Source of the DNA: CAHJXG01 sp964235485
GTDB taxonomy: Bacteria; Pseudomonadota; Alphaproteobacteria; Acetobacterales; Acetobacteraceae
DNA length: 64,000 nucleotides
Assembly (NCBI GenBank): GCA_964235485.1
Contig: CAXSAZ010000001.1
Span: 409,063 to 473,062, forward strand
Reading direction: 5' to 3'
Shown: positions 1-8,839 of the stretch, one piece after another
Layout: the number at the start of each line of letters is the position of its first letter
How positions within the stretch are numbered: the stretch's first letter is position 1
Program-made: the position numbers and the translations under genes
The notes under the pieces: model-generated
What the model saw: the letters and a program-made list of their open reading frames with translations, nothing else
Databases searched by the model: none
Told to the model about the DNA's origin: nothing

Positions 1-684
1 GATCGAAACCTGCAGGTTGCGCTCCCGCTGCACGGTGCCGCCGCCGCCGCACACCTTGCAGGGGTTCTTGATCACCCGGCCGGCGCCGCCGCAGGTCGGG
101 CAGGTGCGCTCGATCAGGAAAAAGCCCTGCTGCGCCCGCACTTTGCCGGCACCGCCGCAGGTCGAACACGTATCGGCCTGGCGCTCCTTGCTTTCCGACC
201 CCGTGCCCCGGCAATGGTCGCATTGCACGCGGGTGGGCACGCGAAGCTGGGTCTTGGTGCCGGCGAAGGCTTCGGCCAGGTCGATCTCCACCTGGGCGCG
301 CAGGTCCGCGCCGGCGCGCGTCCGCGTGCCGCCGCGGCGGCCCGTCATCTCCCCGAACATCTGGTCGAAGATGTCGCCTAAGCCCCCGGCATCCTGGAAG
401 TTGAACCCACCGGCAAAGCCGCCCGCGCCGGGGCCGCCGCCCTGCTCGAAGGCGGCATGGCCGAACCGGTCGTAGGCGCCGCGCTTCTGCTCGTCCTTCA
501 GCACGTCGTAAGCCTCGTTCAGCTCCTTGAACTTGGCCTCGGCCTGCTTGTCGTTCGGGTTGCGGTCGGGGTGATACTGCATCGCGAGCTTGCGGTAGGC
601 TTTCTTCAGTTCCTCCGCGCCAGCCTCCCGGCCCACCCCGAGCGTCGTGTAGTAGTCCTGCTTCGCTGCCACTTCAGCCCTCAT
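1..684 (-). CDS. dnaJ: Chaperone protein DnaJ (3' end cut by window edge)
   Basis: Hsp40 co-chaperone that stimulates the DnaK ATPase and delivers unfolded clients. Only the first 228 residues lie inside the window. An N-terminal J domain carries the HPD tripeptide at residues 38-40, followed by a Gly/Phe-rich linker and four CxxCxGxG zinc-binding repeats between about residues 155 and 218. The C-terminal substrate-binding domains lie outside. The ATG at 684 is used here; a GTG at 672, four codons downstream and preceded by a GAGG, would give the more usual short N-terminus before KQDYY. It is the last gene of grpE-dnaK-dnaJ, separated from dnaK by a hairpin. Family assignment is certain; only the start is open. 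Confidence 0.96.
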   Translation of the reverse strand, partial: MRAEVAAKQDYYTTLGVGREAGAEELKKAYRKLAMQYHPDRNPNDKQAEAKFKELNEAYDVLKDEQKRGAYDRFGHAAFEQGGGPGAGGFAGGFNFQDAGGLGDIFDQMFGEMTGRRGGTRTRAGADLRAQVEIDLAEAFAGTKTQLRVPTRVQCDHCRGTGSESKERQADTCSTCGGAGKVRAQQGFFLIERTCPTCGGAGRVIKNPCKVCGGGGTVQRERNLQVSI

Positions 685-770
685 CCTTGGCGCTGGGCCG
701 GCGCTCGCGGCCTCCACGCACCGTCCTCAGCGCCGGCCGCTGCCAGTCCGGCGCGGCCCGGCGAATACGG

Positions 771-807
771 AAAAGGCGCCCGCCTCGAACGAGCGCGGAC
801 GCCTTTC
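771..807 (-). terminator. Hairpin between dnaK and dnaJ (rho-independent-like)
   Basis: Reading the minus strand, AAAGGCG and CGCCTTTT form the base of a long GC-rich stem with inner CTCG/CGAG and CCGC/GCGG pairs, and the descending arm ends in TTTT. It starts about 25 bases after the dnaK stop and about 90 bases before dnaJ. Placement suggests partial termination that lowers dnaJ relative to dnaK; the structure is seen, the effect is inferred. Confidence 0.7.
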
Positions 808-831
808 CCTGATGGTCAAGCCTCGACGCGA

Positions 832-2754
832 CTACGAGGCTTTCTTCTTCTCGTCCACTTCCTCGAACTCGGCATCGACGACCTTCTCGCCCTGCGCCGC
901 CGAACCAGGAGCGCCCGCGGCGTCGGCCGGAGCCGCCTCCGACTGGGCCTTGTACATCGCCTCGCCCATCTTCATCGCGACCTGCGTGAGACGGTCGTTC
1001 GCCTGTTTCAGCGTGTCCGCGTCGTCGCCTTCCAGCGCGCTCTTGGCAGCAGTCACCGCCGCCTCCGCCTCGGACTTGGCGTCAGCCGGAACCTTGTCGC
1101 CGTTTTCCTTCAAGGTCTTCTCGACCTGATGGACCATGGCCTCCGTCTGGTTGCGTGCCTCGACCTGCTCGCGCCGCCTCTTGTCGGCGTCGGCATTGGC
1201 CTCGGCCTCTTTGACCATTTTCTGGATGTCGGCGTCGGACAGGCCGCCACTGGCCTGGATGCGGATCTGCTGCTCCTTGCCGGTCGCCTTGTCCTTCGCC
1301 TGGACGGAAACGATGCCGTTGGCGTCGATGTCGAACGTCACCTCGATCTGCGGCACGCCGCGCGGGGCGGGCGGAATGCCCATCAGATCGAACTGACCCA
1401 GCAGCTTGTTGTCCGCCGCCATCTCCCGCTCGCCCTGGAAGCATTTGATGGTCACGGCGCCCTGGTTGTCGTCGGCCGTCGAGAACACCTGGCTTTTCTT
1501 GGTCGGAATGGTGGTGTTGCGGTCGATCAGCCGGGTGAACACGCCGCCCAGCGTCTCGATGCCCAGCGACAACGGCGTCACGTCCAGCAGCAGCACGTCC
1601 TTCACGTCGCCCTTGAGCACCGCGCCCTGCACCGCGGCGCCAATGGCCACGACCTCGTCCGGGTTCACGTTGCGGGCCGGGTCGCGGCCGAAGAACTGCT
1701 TCACGACCTCGATCACCTTGGGCATCCGGGTCATGCCGCCGACCAGGATCACCTCTTGGATCTCGCCCGCGGTCACGCCGGCATCCTTGAGCGCGGCGCG
1801 GCACGGCGCCAGCGTCCGCTCGATCAGGTCATCGACCAGGCTTTCCAGCTTGGCGCGCGACACCTTCATCACCAGGTGCTTCGGCCCGCTGGCATCGGCG
1901 GTGATGAACGGCAGGTTGATCTCCGTCTCCTTGGAGGAGGACAGCTCGATCTTCGCCTTCTCCGCCGCTTCCTTCAGCCGCTGCAAGGCGAGCTTGTCAT
2001 TGCGCAGGTCGATGCCCTGCTCGCGCTTGAACTCGTCGGCTAGGTAGCCGATCACCCGGTTGTCGAAGTCCTCGCCGCCCAGGAACGTGTCGCCGTTGGT
2101 GGACTTCACCTCGAACACGCCGTCGCCGATCTCCAGTACCGACACATCGAACGTGCCGCCGCCGAGGTCGTACACCGCGATGGTGCCGCCCTGCTTCTTG
2201 TCCATGCCGTAGGCGAGCGCCGCCGCCGTCGGCTCGTTGATGATGCGCAGCACCTCCAGCCCGGCGATGCGGCCGGCGTCCTTGGTCGCCTGGCGCTGCG
2301 CGTCGTTGAAGTATGCGGGCACGGTGATGACGGCCTGCGTCACCTTCTCGCCGAGGTAGGACTCGGCGGTCTCCTTCATCTTGCCGAGCACGAAGGCGCT
2401 GACCTGGCTCGGCGAATACTTCTCGCTCCGCGCGCCCACCCAGGCATCGCCGTTGTCCCCGCGGACAATGGTATAGGGGACCATGCCCTTGTCCTTCTCC
2501 ACCAGCGGGTCCTCGAACCGACGGCCGATCAGGCGCTTCACGGCATACAACGTGTTGGTCGGATTGGTGACGGCCTGGCGCTTGGCGCTCTGGCCGACTA
2601 GCCGCTCGCCGCTGTCGCTGAACGCGACCATGCTCGGCGTGGTGCGCGCGCCTTCGCTGTTCTCGATCACCCGGGTGTCGGCCCCCGTGCTGCCTTCCAT
2701 GATGGCGACGCAGGAGTTGGTGGTCCCGAGGTCGATGCCGATGACCTTGCTCAT
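832..2754 (-). CDS. dnaK: Chaperone protein DnaK (Hsp70)
   Basis: ATP-dependent Hsp70 chaperone of the cytoplasm, working with DnaJ and GrpE. The 640-residue protein has the family length. Visible signatures are the phosphate-1 motif GIDLGTTNS at residues 6-14, the IAVYDLGGGTFDVS signature near residue 190, VGGMTRMP in the second nucleotide lobe, the linker DVLLLDVTPLSLGIET and an Ala/Glu-rich C-terminus ending EFEEVDEKKKAS. The start is supported by an AGAAAGGA ribosome-binding site seven bases upstream. It lies downstream of grpE with a 128-base gap, so it may have its own promoter, although I could not identify a convincing sigma-32 site. Confidence 0.99.
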   Translation of the reverse strand: MSKVIGIDLGTTNSCVAIMEGSTGADTRVIENSEGARTTPSMVAFSDSGERLVGQSAKRQAVTNPTNTLYAVKRLIGRRFEDPLVEKDKGMVPYTIVRGDNGDAWVGARSEKYSPSQVSAFVLGKMKETAESYLGEKVTQAVITVPAYFNDAQRQATKDAGRIAGLEVLRIINEPTAAALAYGMDKKQGGTIAVYDLGGGTFDVSVLEIGDGVFEVKSTNGDTFLGGEDFDNRVIGYLADEFKREQGIDLRNDKLALQRLKEAAEKAKIELSSSKETEINLPFITADASGPKHLVMKVSRAKLESLVDDLIERTLAPCRAALKDAGVTAGEIQEVILVGGMTRMPKVIEVVKQFFGRDPARNVNPDEVVAIGAAVQGAVLKGDVKDVLLLDVTPLSLGIETLGGVFTRLIDRNTTIPTKKSQVFSTADDNQGAVTIKCFQGEREMAADNKLLGQFDLMGIPPAPRGVPQIEVTFDIDANGIVSVQAKDKATGKEQQIRIQASGGLSDADIQKMVKEAEANADADKRRREQVEARNQTEAMVHQVEKTLKENGDKVPADAKSEAEAAVTAAKSALEGDDADTLKQANDRLTQVAMKMGEAMYKAQSEAAPADAAGAPGSAAQGEKVVDAEFEEVDEKKKAS

Positions 2755-2842
2755 TCGTATTCCTTTCTCAGCAGCGGCGCGCGGCCCGAAGCACCAGGCG
2801 CCACCCTACGGTTGTAACGATGCGGATGTATTCAGCGGAAGC

Positions 2843-2863
2843 CCGCCGGACAAGGCCCGGCGG
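2843..2863 (-). other. Small GC hairpin between grpE and dnaK
   Basis: A perfect 7-base-pair stem (CCGCCGG with CCGGCGG) and a 7-base loop lie 20 bases after the grpE stop. No T-tract follows, so it is more likely an RNA-stabilising or processing structure than an intrinsic terminator. The rest of the 2755-2882 gap holds only the dnaK ribosome-binding site that I can recognise. Confidence 0.35.
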
Positions 2864-2882
2864 CGCACAACTGTCGTGCCGC

Positions 2883-3491
2883 TTATGCGGCCTCGGTGCC
2901 CGGTGCGGTTCCGGCGGGCGCGGCCTTCGCGACCACGACCATCGCCGGGCGGAGCAGGCGCCCGTTCAACGTCCACGCCGTGGTCCAGGCCTGGAGCACC
3001 GTGCCCGGGGGGTGCTCCTCCGACGGCTGCTCGGCCATGGCCTGGTGCAGGTTGGCGTCGAACGGCTGGCCGGTGGGGTCGATGCGCTGGATGCCGTTGC
3101 GCTCCAGGATGGCGACGAAACTGCGCTCCACCCCTTCCAGCCCGTCGCGCAGCTTGGTGACGATATCGGGTTCGTCCGCCGCCTGCGCCGGCAGGTTCGA
3201 TAGGCCGCGGCGCAGGTTCTCGGCCGCTTCCACCACGTCGGCGGCGAACTTCTGCACGGCATACTGGCGCGTGTCGTCCACGTCGCGCTTGGCGCGGGCG
3301 CGCACGTTGGCCATCTCGGCCTCCGCGCGTATCCAGCGGTCGCGCATGTCGTCGCGCTCGGCCGTCAGCTTGGCGATTTCGGCGTCGTGGCTCGGCTGCT
3401 CCGGCTCGGCGCCGGGCGGCGTGGCGTGGGCTCGGGCGTCACCCTGCAACGCGGGGTCCTCCTCGGGGGGCGTGGTCGGTTCGGTGCTCAT
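2883..3491 (-). CDS. grpE: Nucleotide exchange factor GrpE
   Basis: Releases ADP from DnaK and acts as a thermosensor of the chaperone cycle. The 202-residue protein has an acidic, Pro-rich N-terminal tail, a long helical dimerisation segment (about residues 36-95, with LTAERDDMRDRWIRAEAEMAN) and a C-terminal beta domain with the signature region FDANLHQAMAE and GTVLQAWTTAWTLNGRLLRPAMVVV. It is the first gene of the grpE-dnaK-dnaJ set. The 261 bases upstream, up to the divergent molybdoenzyme operon, must carry promoters for both directions; no clear motif was found. Confidence 0.97.
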   Translation of the reverse strand: MSTEPTTPPEEDPALQGDARAHATPPGAEPEQPSHDAEIAKLTAERDDMRDRWIRAEAEMANVRARAKRDVDDTRQYAVQKFAADVVEAAENLRRGLSNLPAQAADEPDIVTKLRDGLEGVERSFVAILERNGIQRIDPTGQPFDANLHQAMAEQPSEEHPPGTVLQAWTTAWTLNGRLLRPAMVVVAKAAPAGTAPGTEAA

Positions 3492-3752
3492 GCCGTCTCA
3501 GGTAGGGCAGGGCGGGCCGCCGAACAAGCATCCCGGCCCGGACGGCGGCGCCATTTGCGTGCCATGCCTGCAAGCATACGGATGCCCGAACGGGATTGAC
3601 CACGGCCCATTGCAGCCGCGTTGGCTGCCTGGCGCAGGGAACTGTTTGCCGCACGCTGCCTGATACAGCGTGGGCAACGCCCACCCGGGCAGCGACCGCG
3701 GGCCGCGCCAGCTTTTATCCCTCGCCGTATCGGCCCAGGAGAACACAACCCC

Positions 3753-4232
3753 ATGGACGTAACATTGGACGTGAACGGGCAAGCGCACCGGCTCAGCCTC
3801 GATCCCAGAGTGACCCTGCTCGACGCGCTGCGCGACCGCATCGGCCTGACCGGGACGAAGAAGGGCTGCGACCAAGGGCAATGCGGGTCGTGCACCGTGC
3901 TGATCGACGGGGTGCGGGTGCTGGCCTGCTTCACCCTGGTTGCCACGATGACGGGCAAGGTCACGACGGTCGAGGGGCTGTCGGGCGAGACCGGGCCGCT
4001 GCACCCGATGCAGCAGGCGTTCCTGGACTGCGACGCCTATCAATGCGGCTACTGCACGCCGGGCCAGATCCTGAGCGGCATCGCCTGCATCGCCGAAGGC
4101 CATGCCGGCACGGAGGACGAGGTGCGCGAGTACATGAGCGGCAACCTGTGCCGGTGCGCGGCCTATCCCAAGATCGTGCAGGCCGTCCTGCAAGCGGCGC
4201 CGCAGCTTGCGGCCCGGCAGGACGCGGCCTGA
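3753..4232 (+). CDS. Aldehyde/xanthine dehydrogenase-type [2Fe-2S] subunit
   Basis: Small iron-sulfur subunit (159 residues) of a three-subunit molybdenum hydroxylase, passing electrons between the molybdenum cofactor and FAD. The plant-ferredoxin cluster is bound by C39, C44, C47 and C59 and the second [2Fe-2S] cluster by C98, C101, C133 and C135; all eight are present. The ATG at 3753 follows an AGGAGAA ribosome-binding site. E. coli PaoA (YagT), which the set resembles, carries a Tat signal; none is present here or in the extended frame upstream, so this enzyme is predicted to be cytoplasmic. The stop overlaps the start of the FAD subunit by one base. Confidence 0.95.
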   Translation: MDVTLDVNGQAHRLSLDPRVTLLDALRDRIGLTGTKKGCDQGQCGSCTVLIDGVRVLACFTLVATMTGKVTTVEGLSGETGPLHPMQQAFLDCDAYQCGYCTPGQILSGIACIAEGHAGTEDEVREYMSGNLCRCAAYPKIVQAVLQAAPQLAARQDAA

Positions 4233-5257
4233 TGCGCCCGATCACGGTCGAGCGGGCGGTGGACGCCGCAGCCGTCCAGCGGCTTGCCGGCAGCTTCCCG
4301 CCGGATGCCGCGCACATCCAGTCCCCTACGCAGTACCTGGGCGGGGGCACGACCCTGCTCGACTTGATGAAGCTGGATGTCATGCGCCCGGACCGGCTGG
4401 TCGATATTGCCGGGCTGCGCGGGACTTACGGCGCGATCACCGCGGACGCGGCGGGCTTGCGGCTCGGCGCGCTGGCGCGGATGTCGGCCGCCGCCGACCA
4501 CCCCGCGGTCCGCCGCGACTACCCGGCCTTGTCCGACGCGCTGCGTCTGGCGGCCAGCCCGCAAATCCGCAACATGGCGACCCTCGGCGGCAACGTGCTG
4601 CAGCGCACCCGGTGCAGTTACTTCCGCGACGCAAGCTGGGCCGCCTGCAACAAGCGCCAGCCCGGCTCCGGCTGCGCCGCCATCGGCGGGGTCACGCGGC
4701 TGCTGGCCGTCTTGGGCGTCAGCGAGCATTGCATCGCGCACTACCCCGGCGACTTCGCCATCCCGCTGGTGGCCCTCGGCGCGGAGGTGGACGTGCTCGG
4801 GCCGGACGGTGCCGCCCGCAGCATCGGGTTCGAGGACCTGCACCGCCTGCCCGGCGACGCGCCGCACATTGAGACGACGCTTCGGCCGGGCGAGCTGATC
4901 ACCGGCTTCAGCGTGCCCGCGGCGCCTTGGACGCGGCGGTCGCTCTACCTCAAGGTGCGCGACCGCGAGTCGTACGCTTTCGCCCTGGCCTCTGCCGCCG
5001 TGGCGCTGGACCTGCGGCCCGACGGCACCGTGGCGGCGGCGCGGGTCGGCCTCGGCGGGCTGGCCGCGAAGCCCTGGCGCTCGCACGAGGCGGAAGCCGC
5101 GCTGACCGGCCAGCGCCTGGACGAGCGCACGGCTCAAGCCGCGGCGGAGCGCGCCTTCGCCGGCGCCGTCACCCACGGCGACAACGCCTTCAAGCCTGAA
5201 TTGGGGCGGCGGACGCTGGTTCGCGCCCTGCTGCAAGCCGCCGAGATGGAGATCTGA
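4232..5257 (+). CDS. FAD-binding subunit of PaoB/YagS type with extra Fe-S cysteines
   Basis: Middle subunit (341 residues) of the molybdenum hydroxylase, with an N-terminal FAD-binding PCMH-type domain (YLGGGTTLLDLMK near residue 36, ATLGGNVLQ near 117) and a C-terminal CO-dehydrogenase-flavoprotein-like domain. An insertion after the FAD motif contains C128, C139, C148 and C167 in the context RTRCSYFRD...CNKRQPGSGC, matching the [4Fe-4S]-binding insert known from E. coli PaoB and absent from ordinary xanthine dehydrogenases. That makes an aldehyde dehydrogenase role more likely than purine oxidation; the real substrate is unknown. Start overlaps the previous stop (TGATG). Confidence 0.93.
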   Translation: MRPITVERAVDAAAVQRLAGSFPPDAAHIQSPTQYLGGGTTLLDLMKLDVMRPDRLVDIAGLRGTYGAITADAAGLRLGALARMSAAADHPAVRRDYPALSDALRLAASPQIRNMATLGGNVLQRTRCSYFRDASWAACNKRQPGSGCAAIGGVTRLLAVLGVSEHCIAHYPGDFAIPLVALGAEVDVLGPDGAARSIGFEDLHRLPGDAPHIETTLRPGELITGFSVPAAPWTRRSLYLKVRDRESYAFALASAAVALDLRPDGTVAAARVGLGGLAAKPWRSHEAEAALTGQRLDERTAQAAAERAFAGAVTHGDNAFKPELGRRTLVRALLQAAEMEI

Positions 5258-5258
5258 C

Positions 5259-7523
5259 ATGGACGGCGACGCTTTTACCCGCATCGGCAAGCCCGCGATC
5301 CGCATCGACGGCCGGGCCAAGGTCACCGGCCGGGCGCTGTACGCCTCGGACGAGGCCGTGCCCAACCCGGCCTATGCCTTCCTCGTGACCAGCGCCATTG
5401 CCCGCGGCCGGGTCGCTTCGATGGGGCTGGACGCGGCCCGGGCCGTGCCGGGCGTGCTGGACATCCTGACGCATTGGAACGTAGGCGGCGAGGCGAAGCC
5501 GCCAACGCTGGCGAGCGGCGGCAACACCACGAGCACGCTGGAAAGCGACCAGGTTTGGCACGACGGCCAGATCATCGGCGTCGTGTTGGCGGACAGCTAC
5601 GAGGCCGCCAGGGAAGCCGCCTACAAGGTCGAGGTTTCCTATCACGAGGACTCCCCGGCCGCGACCTTCGACAGCCCCGGCGCGGTTGAAGAACAGCGCG
5701 ACGACGGCGAGCACGAGGACTACGCCGTGGGCGACGCCGCCGCAGCCTTTGAGGCGGCGCCCGTCAAGGTGGACGCGTTGTACGGCACGCCGACCCAGCA
5801 CCACAACCCCATCGAGCTGTTCACCACCACCTGTGCCTGGAACGGCGGGCAGCTTACCATTTGGGAGCCGAGCCAGTTCGTGTACGGGCTGCGCGGCAAC
5901 GTCGCGAAGCAGATCGGGGTCGATCCGAACGACGTGCGGGTGGTGTCCAAGTTCGTGGGCGGCGCCTTCGGGTCCAAGGGCGGCGCCACGGCGCGCACCG
6001 CCTGGATCGCGATTGCGGCGCGCCGCCTCGGGCGCCCGGTGAAGCTGGTGGCGACCCGCGACCAGGGCTACACGGTTGCCACCTACCGGGCCGAAACGCG
6101 CCACCGCATCCAGCTCGGCGCGGACCGCGACGGCCGGCTCCTCGCGTTCGGGCATGAAGGGTGGGAGGTCACGTCCCGGCCCAGCACCTACAACGTGTCC
6201 GGCACCGAATCCACCGCGCGGGTTTACGCCTGCCCGAACATCCTGACCCGGGTGAACATCGTGCACGCCGACCGCAACACGCCCGGCTTCATGCGCGCCC
6301 CGCCCGACGTGCCCTACATGTTCGCGCTGGAATCGGCGATGGACGAGCTTGCCTGCGCGCTGGACATCGACCCGGTTGAGCTGCGCCGCCGCAACGAGCC
6401 GCAGCGCGACCCGGTGACCGGCCTGCCGTTCACCAGCCGCCACCTGCTGGACTGCCTCGACCAAGGGGCGGAGCGGTTCGGCTGGGCCGGGCGCGACCCG
6501 CGGCCCGGCGCCATGCGCGACGGGGATTGGCTCGTGGGCTGGGGCATGGCGGCGGCCAGCTATCCCACCAACATCGCGGCGAGCGCGGCGCGCGTCACCT
6601 TGCGCCCGGAAGGCGGCGCCCGCGTGCGCCTGGCCGGGCACGAGGTCGGCAACGGCGCCTACACCGTGGTCGCAATCGTCGCCGCCGACCGGCTCGGCCT
6701 CCTTGTGGAGCAGGTGGCGGTGGAAATGGGGGACACCGAGTACCCGCCCGCCTCGCTGGCCGCCGGGTCGAGCCACACCGCCAGCATCAGCCATGCCGTC
6801 GCGCGGGCCTGCGACGAGCTGCGCGAACGTTTGGTGCGGGCGGCCGTCACGACCAACGACGGGCCGCTGTCCGGCCGCGACCCGGCGGGCGTGCGGCTCG
6901 TGGACGGGACGCTCACGGCGGCGGACGGCGCAACCGAGCCGCTGGCCGACGCGGTGAAGCGGGTCACGGGCGGCGCGATGGAGGCCTATGCGGAGAACAT
7001 GCCGGAAGGGGTGCCGGACGGGGCCATGGCCAAGCTGTACAGCGGGCAGTTGCCGATGCTGCGCGGGCAGAAGCGCAAGGACGCGACGGCCTTTGCCTAC
7101 GGCGCCCAGTTCGTCGAGGTCCGAGTCCACCGTCGGACCTGCGAAATCCGGGTGCCCCGCATGGTCGGCGCGTTCGCGTCCGGCACGATCGTGAACCCCG
7201 TGGCGGCGCACAGCCAGTACATGGGCGGCATGATTTGGGGCTTGTCGTCGGCGCTGCACGAGAAGACCGAGATCGACCCGCGGGCCGCGCGCTACGTCAA
7301 CGACAACCTGTCCGAGTACCTTATCCCGGTCTGCGCCGACGTGCGCCGGGTGGAGGTGGTGATGGTTCCGGAAACGGACAGCACCGTGAACCCGCTGGGC
7401 ATCAAGGGGCTTGGCGAGATCGGCATCGTGGGGGTGAACGCGGCGGTCGCCAACGCGGTCCACCACGCCACCGGTCGGCGGGTCCGGGACCTGCCGATCC
7501 GGGTGGAGGACCTGCTCGGTTAG
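5259..7523 (+). CDS. Molybdopterin-binding subunit of PaoC/YagR type
   Basis: Catalytic subunit (754 residues) of the molybdenum hydroxylase; it binds the molybdenum cofactor and hydroxylates the substrate carbonyl. It shows the N-terminal aldehyde-oxidase a/b hammerhead domain (GKPAIRIDGRAKVTGRALYASD), the molybdopterin domain with VGGAFGSKGG and the C-terminal KGLGEIGIVG segment whose Glu is the general base in this family. It starts one base after the FAD subunit stop. No XdhC-like insertion chaperone is next to it in this window. Length and subunit order (Fe-S, FAD, Mo) agree with paoABC. Confidence 0.95.
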   Translation: MDGDAFTRIGKPAIRIDGRAKVTGRALYASDEAVPNPAYAFLVTSAIARGRVASMGLDAARAVPGVLDILTHWNVGGEAKPPTLASGGNTTSTLESDQVWHDGQIIGVVLADSYEAAREAAYKVEVSYHEDSPAATFDSPGAVEEQRDDGEHEDYAVGDAAAAFEAAPVKVDALYGTPTQHHNPIELFTTTCAWNGGQLTIWEPSQFVYGLRGNVAKQIGVDPNDVRVVSKFVGGAFGSKGGATARTAWIAIAARRLGRPVKLVATRDQGYTVATYRAETRHRIQLGADRDGRLLAFGHEGWEVTSRPSTYNVSGTESTARVYACPNILTRVNIVHADRNTPGFMRAPPDVPYMFALESAMDELACALDIDPVELRRRNEPQRDPVTGLPFTSRHLLDCLDQGAERFGWAGRDPRPGAMRDGDWLVGWGMAAASYPTNIAASAARVTLRPEGGARVRLAGHEVGNGAYTVVAIVAADRLGLLVEQVAVEMGDTEYPPASLAAGSSHTASISHAVARACDELRERLVRAAVTTNDGPLSGRDPAGVRLVDGTLTAADGATEPLADAVKRVTGGAMEAYAENMPEGVPDGAMAKLYSGQLPMLRGQKRKDATAFAYGAQFVEVRVHRRTCEIRVPRMVGAFASGTIVNPVAAHSQYMGGMIWGLSSALHEKTEIDPRAARYVNDNLSEYLIPVCADVRRVEVVMVPETDSTVNPLGIKGLGEIGIVGVNAAVANAVHHATGRRVRDLPIRVEDLLG

Positions 7524-7615
7524 GGGACGCGGCGGCCGGGCTGGTCCTCGCGCGCAGCGCCCGGAACTGCCACCGCTGCCGGCCGCTAAAGGCGCAACAT
7601 TTCGGAGAACGAGCC

Positions 7616-8032
7616 ATGCCCATCCTGTCCGCCGCGTCGCCCGTCGAGATCGAGGCCGCCGCCGACACCCTCGCCTGGCCTGCCCCGGCACGCGCGGCGG
7701 CGCTGGCGCTGTTCCACGACCTGACCAGCCGGGAGGAACTGGCGGCCATGTCGCTCCCCGCGGCGTCGGGGCAGCGCCACGACGGCACCGAGTGGCCGGC
7801 TCACCGCTTCCTGTTCGGCACGGCGGCCGAGTTGGCCCCCGCCCTCGACGCCTTGCGCCGGCGGCCCGACCTGGCCGAGATCGGCGCGGGGGACGCGCCG
7901 GAGGGCCTTGTGCCGCGGACCCTGCTGTTGACCGGGGTGCAAGACGGCTTTTCCGGTGCGTTGCTGGCCTGCTCCGATCCCGGGCGGCTGGCGGAGGTGG
8001 TGGCTGAACTGGGGTTGCCCGACGCGGGGTGA
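7616..8032 (+). CDS. Small protein of unknown function
   Basis: A 138-residue, Ala/Leu-rich predicted soluble protein with no signal peptide, membrane segment or cysteine motif that I recognise. The ATG at 7616 has a GGAG ribosome-binding site and the frame shows the strong third-position G/C typical of this genome, so it looks truly coding. It sits 92 bases after the molybdoenzyme operon and before the truncated hydrolase, and could belong to either. No function is proposed. Confidence 0.6.
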   Translation: MPILSAASPVEIEAAADTLAWPAPARAAALALFHDLTSREELAAMSLPAASGQRHDGTEWPAHRFLFGTAAELAPALDALRRRPDLAEIGAGDAPEGLVPRTLLLTGVQDGFSGALLACSDPGRLAEVVAELGLPDAG

Positions 8033-8095
8033 TGGCGGCATGGGCGTCCCCTTCAAAAGAAAAGCGGCATTCTCTCCGGCACCGGAAGATGAGCC

Positions 8096-8821
8096 ATGAG
8101 CCGTAATCACCGGGTTGTGTCTGGCCGCGCCATGTTGGCTGCGGAGGCCATCGCCTACGACCGGCGGGGCCGCGGCGAGACCCGCGCCGAGAGGGAGGAC
8201 TTCTCCGCCGTTGCGGACTTGATGGCAGTGATCGACGCCACGGCGGACGGCGCGCCTGTGATCCTCGTCGGGTGTTCGGAGGGTGGACGGATCGCCCTCG
8301 ATGCGGCCCTTCGGCACCCATTACGCATCCGTGCCCTGATCCTGATTGCGCCCTCCGTGACCGGCGCGCCCGAAGCGGTCTATCCGCCCGAAATCAAGGA
8401 CACGCTGGCCCTGCTGAAAGAAGCCGAACAGGACGGCGACCCGGACCGGGTGAGCGCGATCAAGGCGCGCCTTTGGCTGGACGGCCCGTTGGCACCCGAA
8501 GGTCGTGTCACCGGCGAGGCTCGTCGGCTGTTTCTTGACATGCACGCCCTTGCGCTCCGGTCGCCGCCGACCGGGGGAAACCTTGATGTCGCGCCCGCCT
8601 TCGGCCGCTTGGGCGAGATATCGGCCCCAACGCTCGTGATCTGGGGCGACCTCGAATTTTCCCACATCCAGGAACGATGCCGCCACGTCGCGGCCACGGT
8701 GCTGAGCGGGTCGGGCCATGAGCTGGCCGGCGCCGCCCACCTGCCCAGCCTGGAGCGGCCGGCGGACATCACGGGCCTGATCGCGGAGTTTATCGACCGC
8801 TGCCCTGGCCGCCCGCCCTGA
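8096..8821 (+). pseudogene. Alpha/beta hydrolase lacking its N-terminal strands
   Basis: The 241-residue frame holds most of an alpha/beta hydrolase: a DRRGRGET segment near residue 18, the nucleophile elbow GCSEGG near residue 60, an acid residue in IWGDLEF and a final GSGHELAG histidine. The family normally has 40-60 residues before DRRGRG, including the HG oxyanion motif and strands b1-b3; here only about 17 non-matching residues precede it, and an in-frame stop lies directly upstream of the ATG. The 63 bases upstream do not contain the missing part in any frame. The catalytic residues survive, but the fold should be unstable, so it is called a probable pseudogene. Confidence 0.6.
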
Positions 8822-8839
8822 GCTGGCAAGACCGCCTCA

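Noticed and set aside
457..2043. Long open frame (528 codons) antisense to dnaK
   Set aside because: It mirrors the dnaK codon pattern; high third-position G/C keeps antisense frames open. No ribosome-binding site or domain.
2843..2863. Hairpin after grpE as an intrinsic terminator
   Set aside because: Stem is short and no T-tract follows on the minus strand; kept only as a low-confidence structure.
5190..8321. Open frame of 1043 codons antisense to the molybdoenzyme genes
   Set aside because: Composition is Arg/Gly/His/Val-rich shadow text and dnaJ-sized motifs are absent; the plus-strand genes have clear cofactor motifs.
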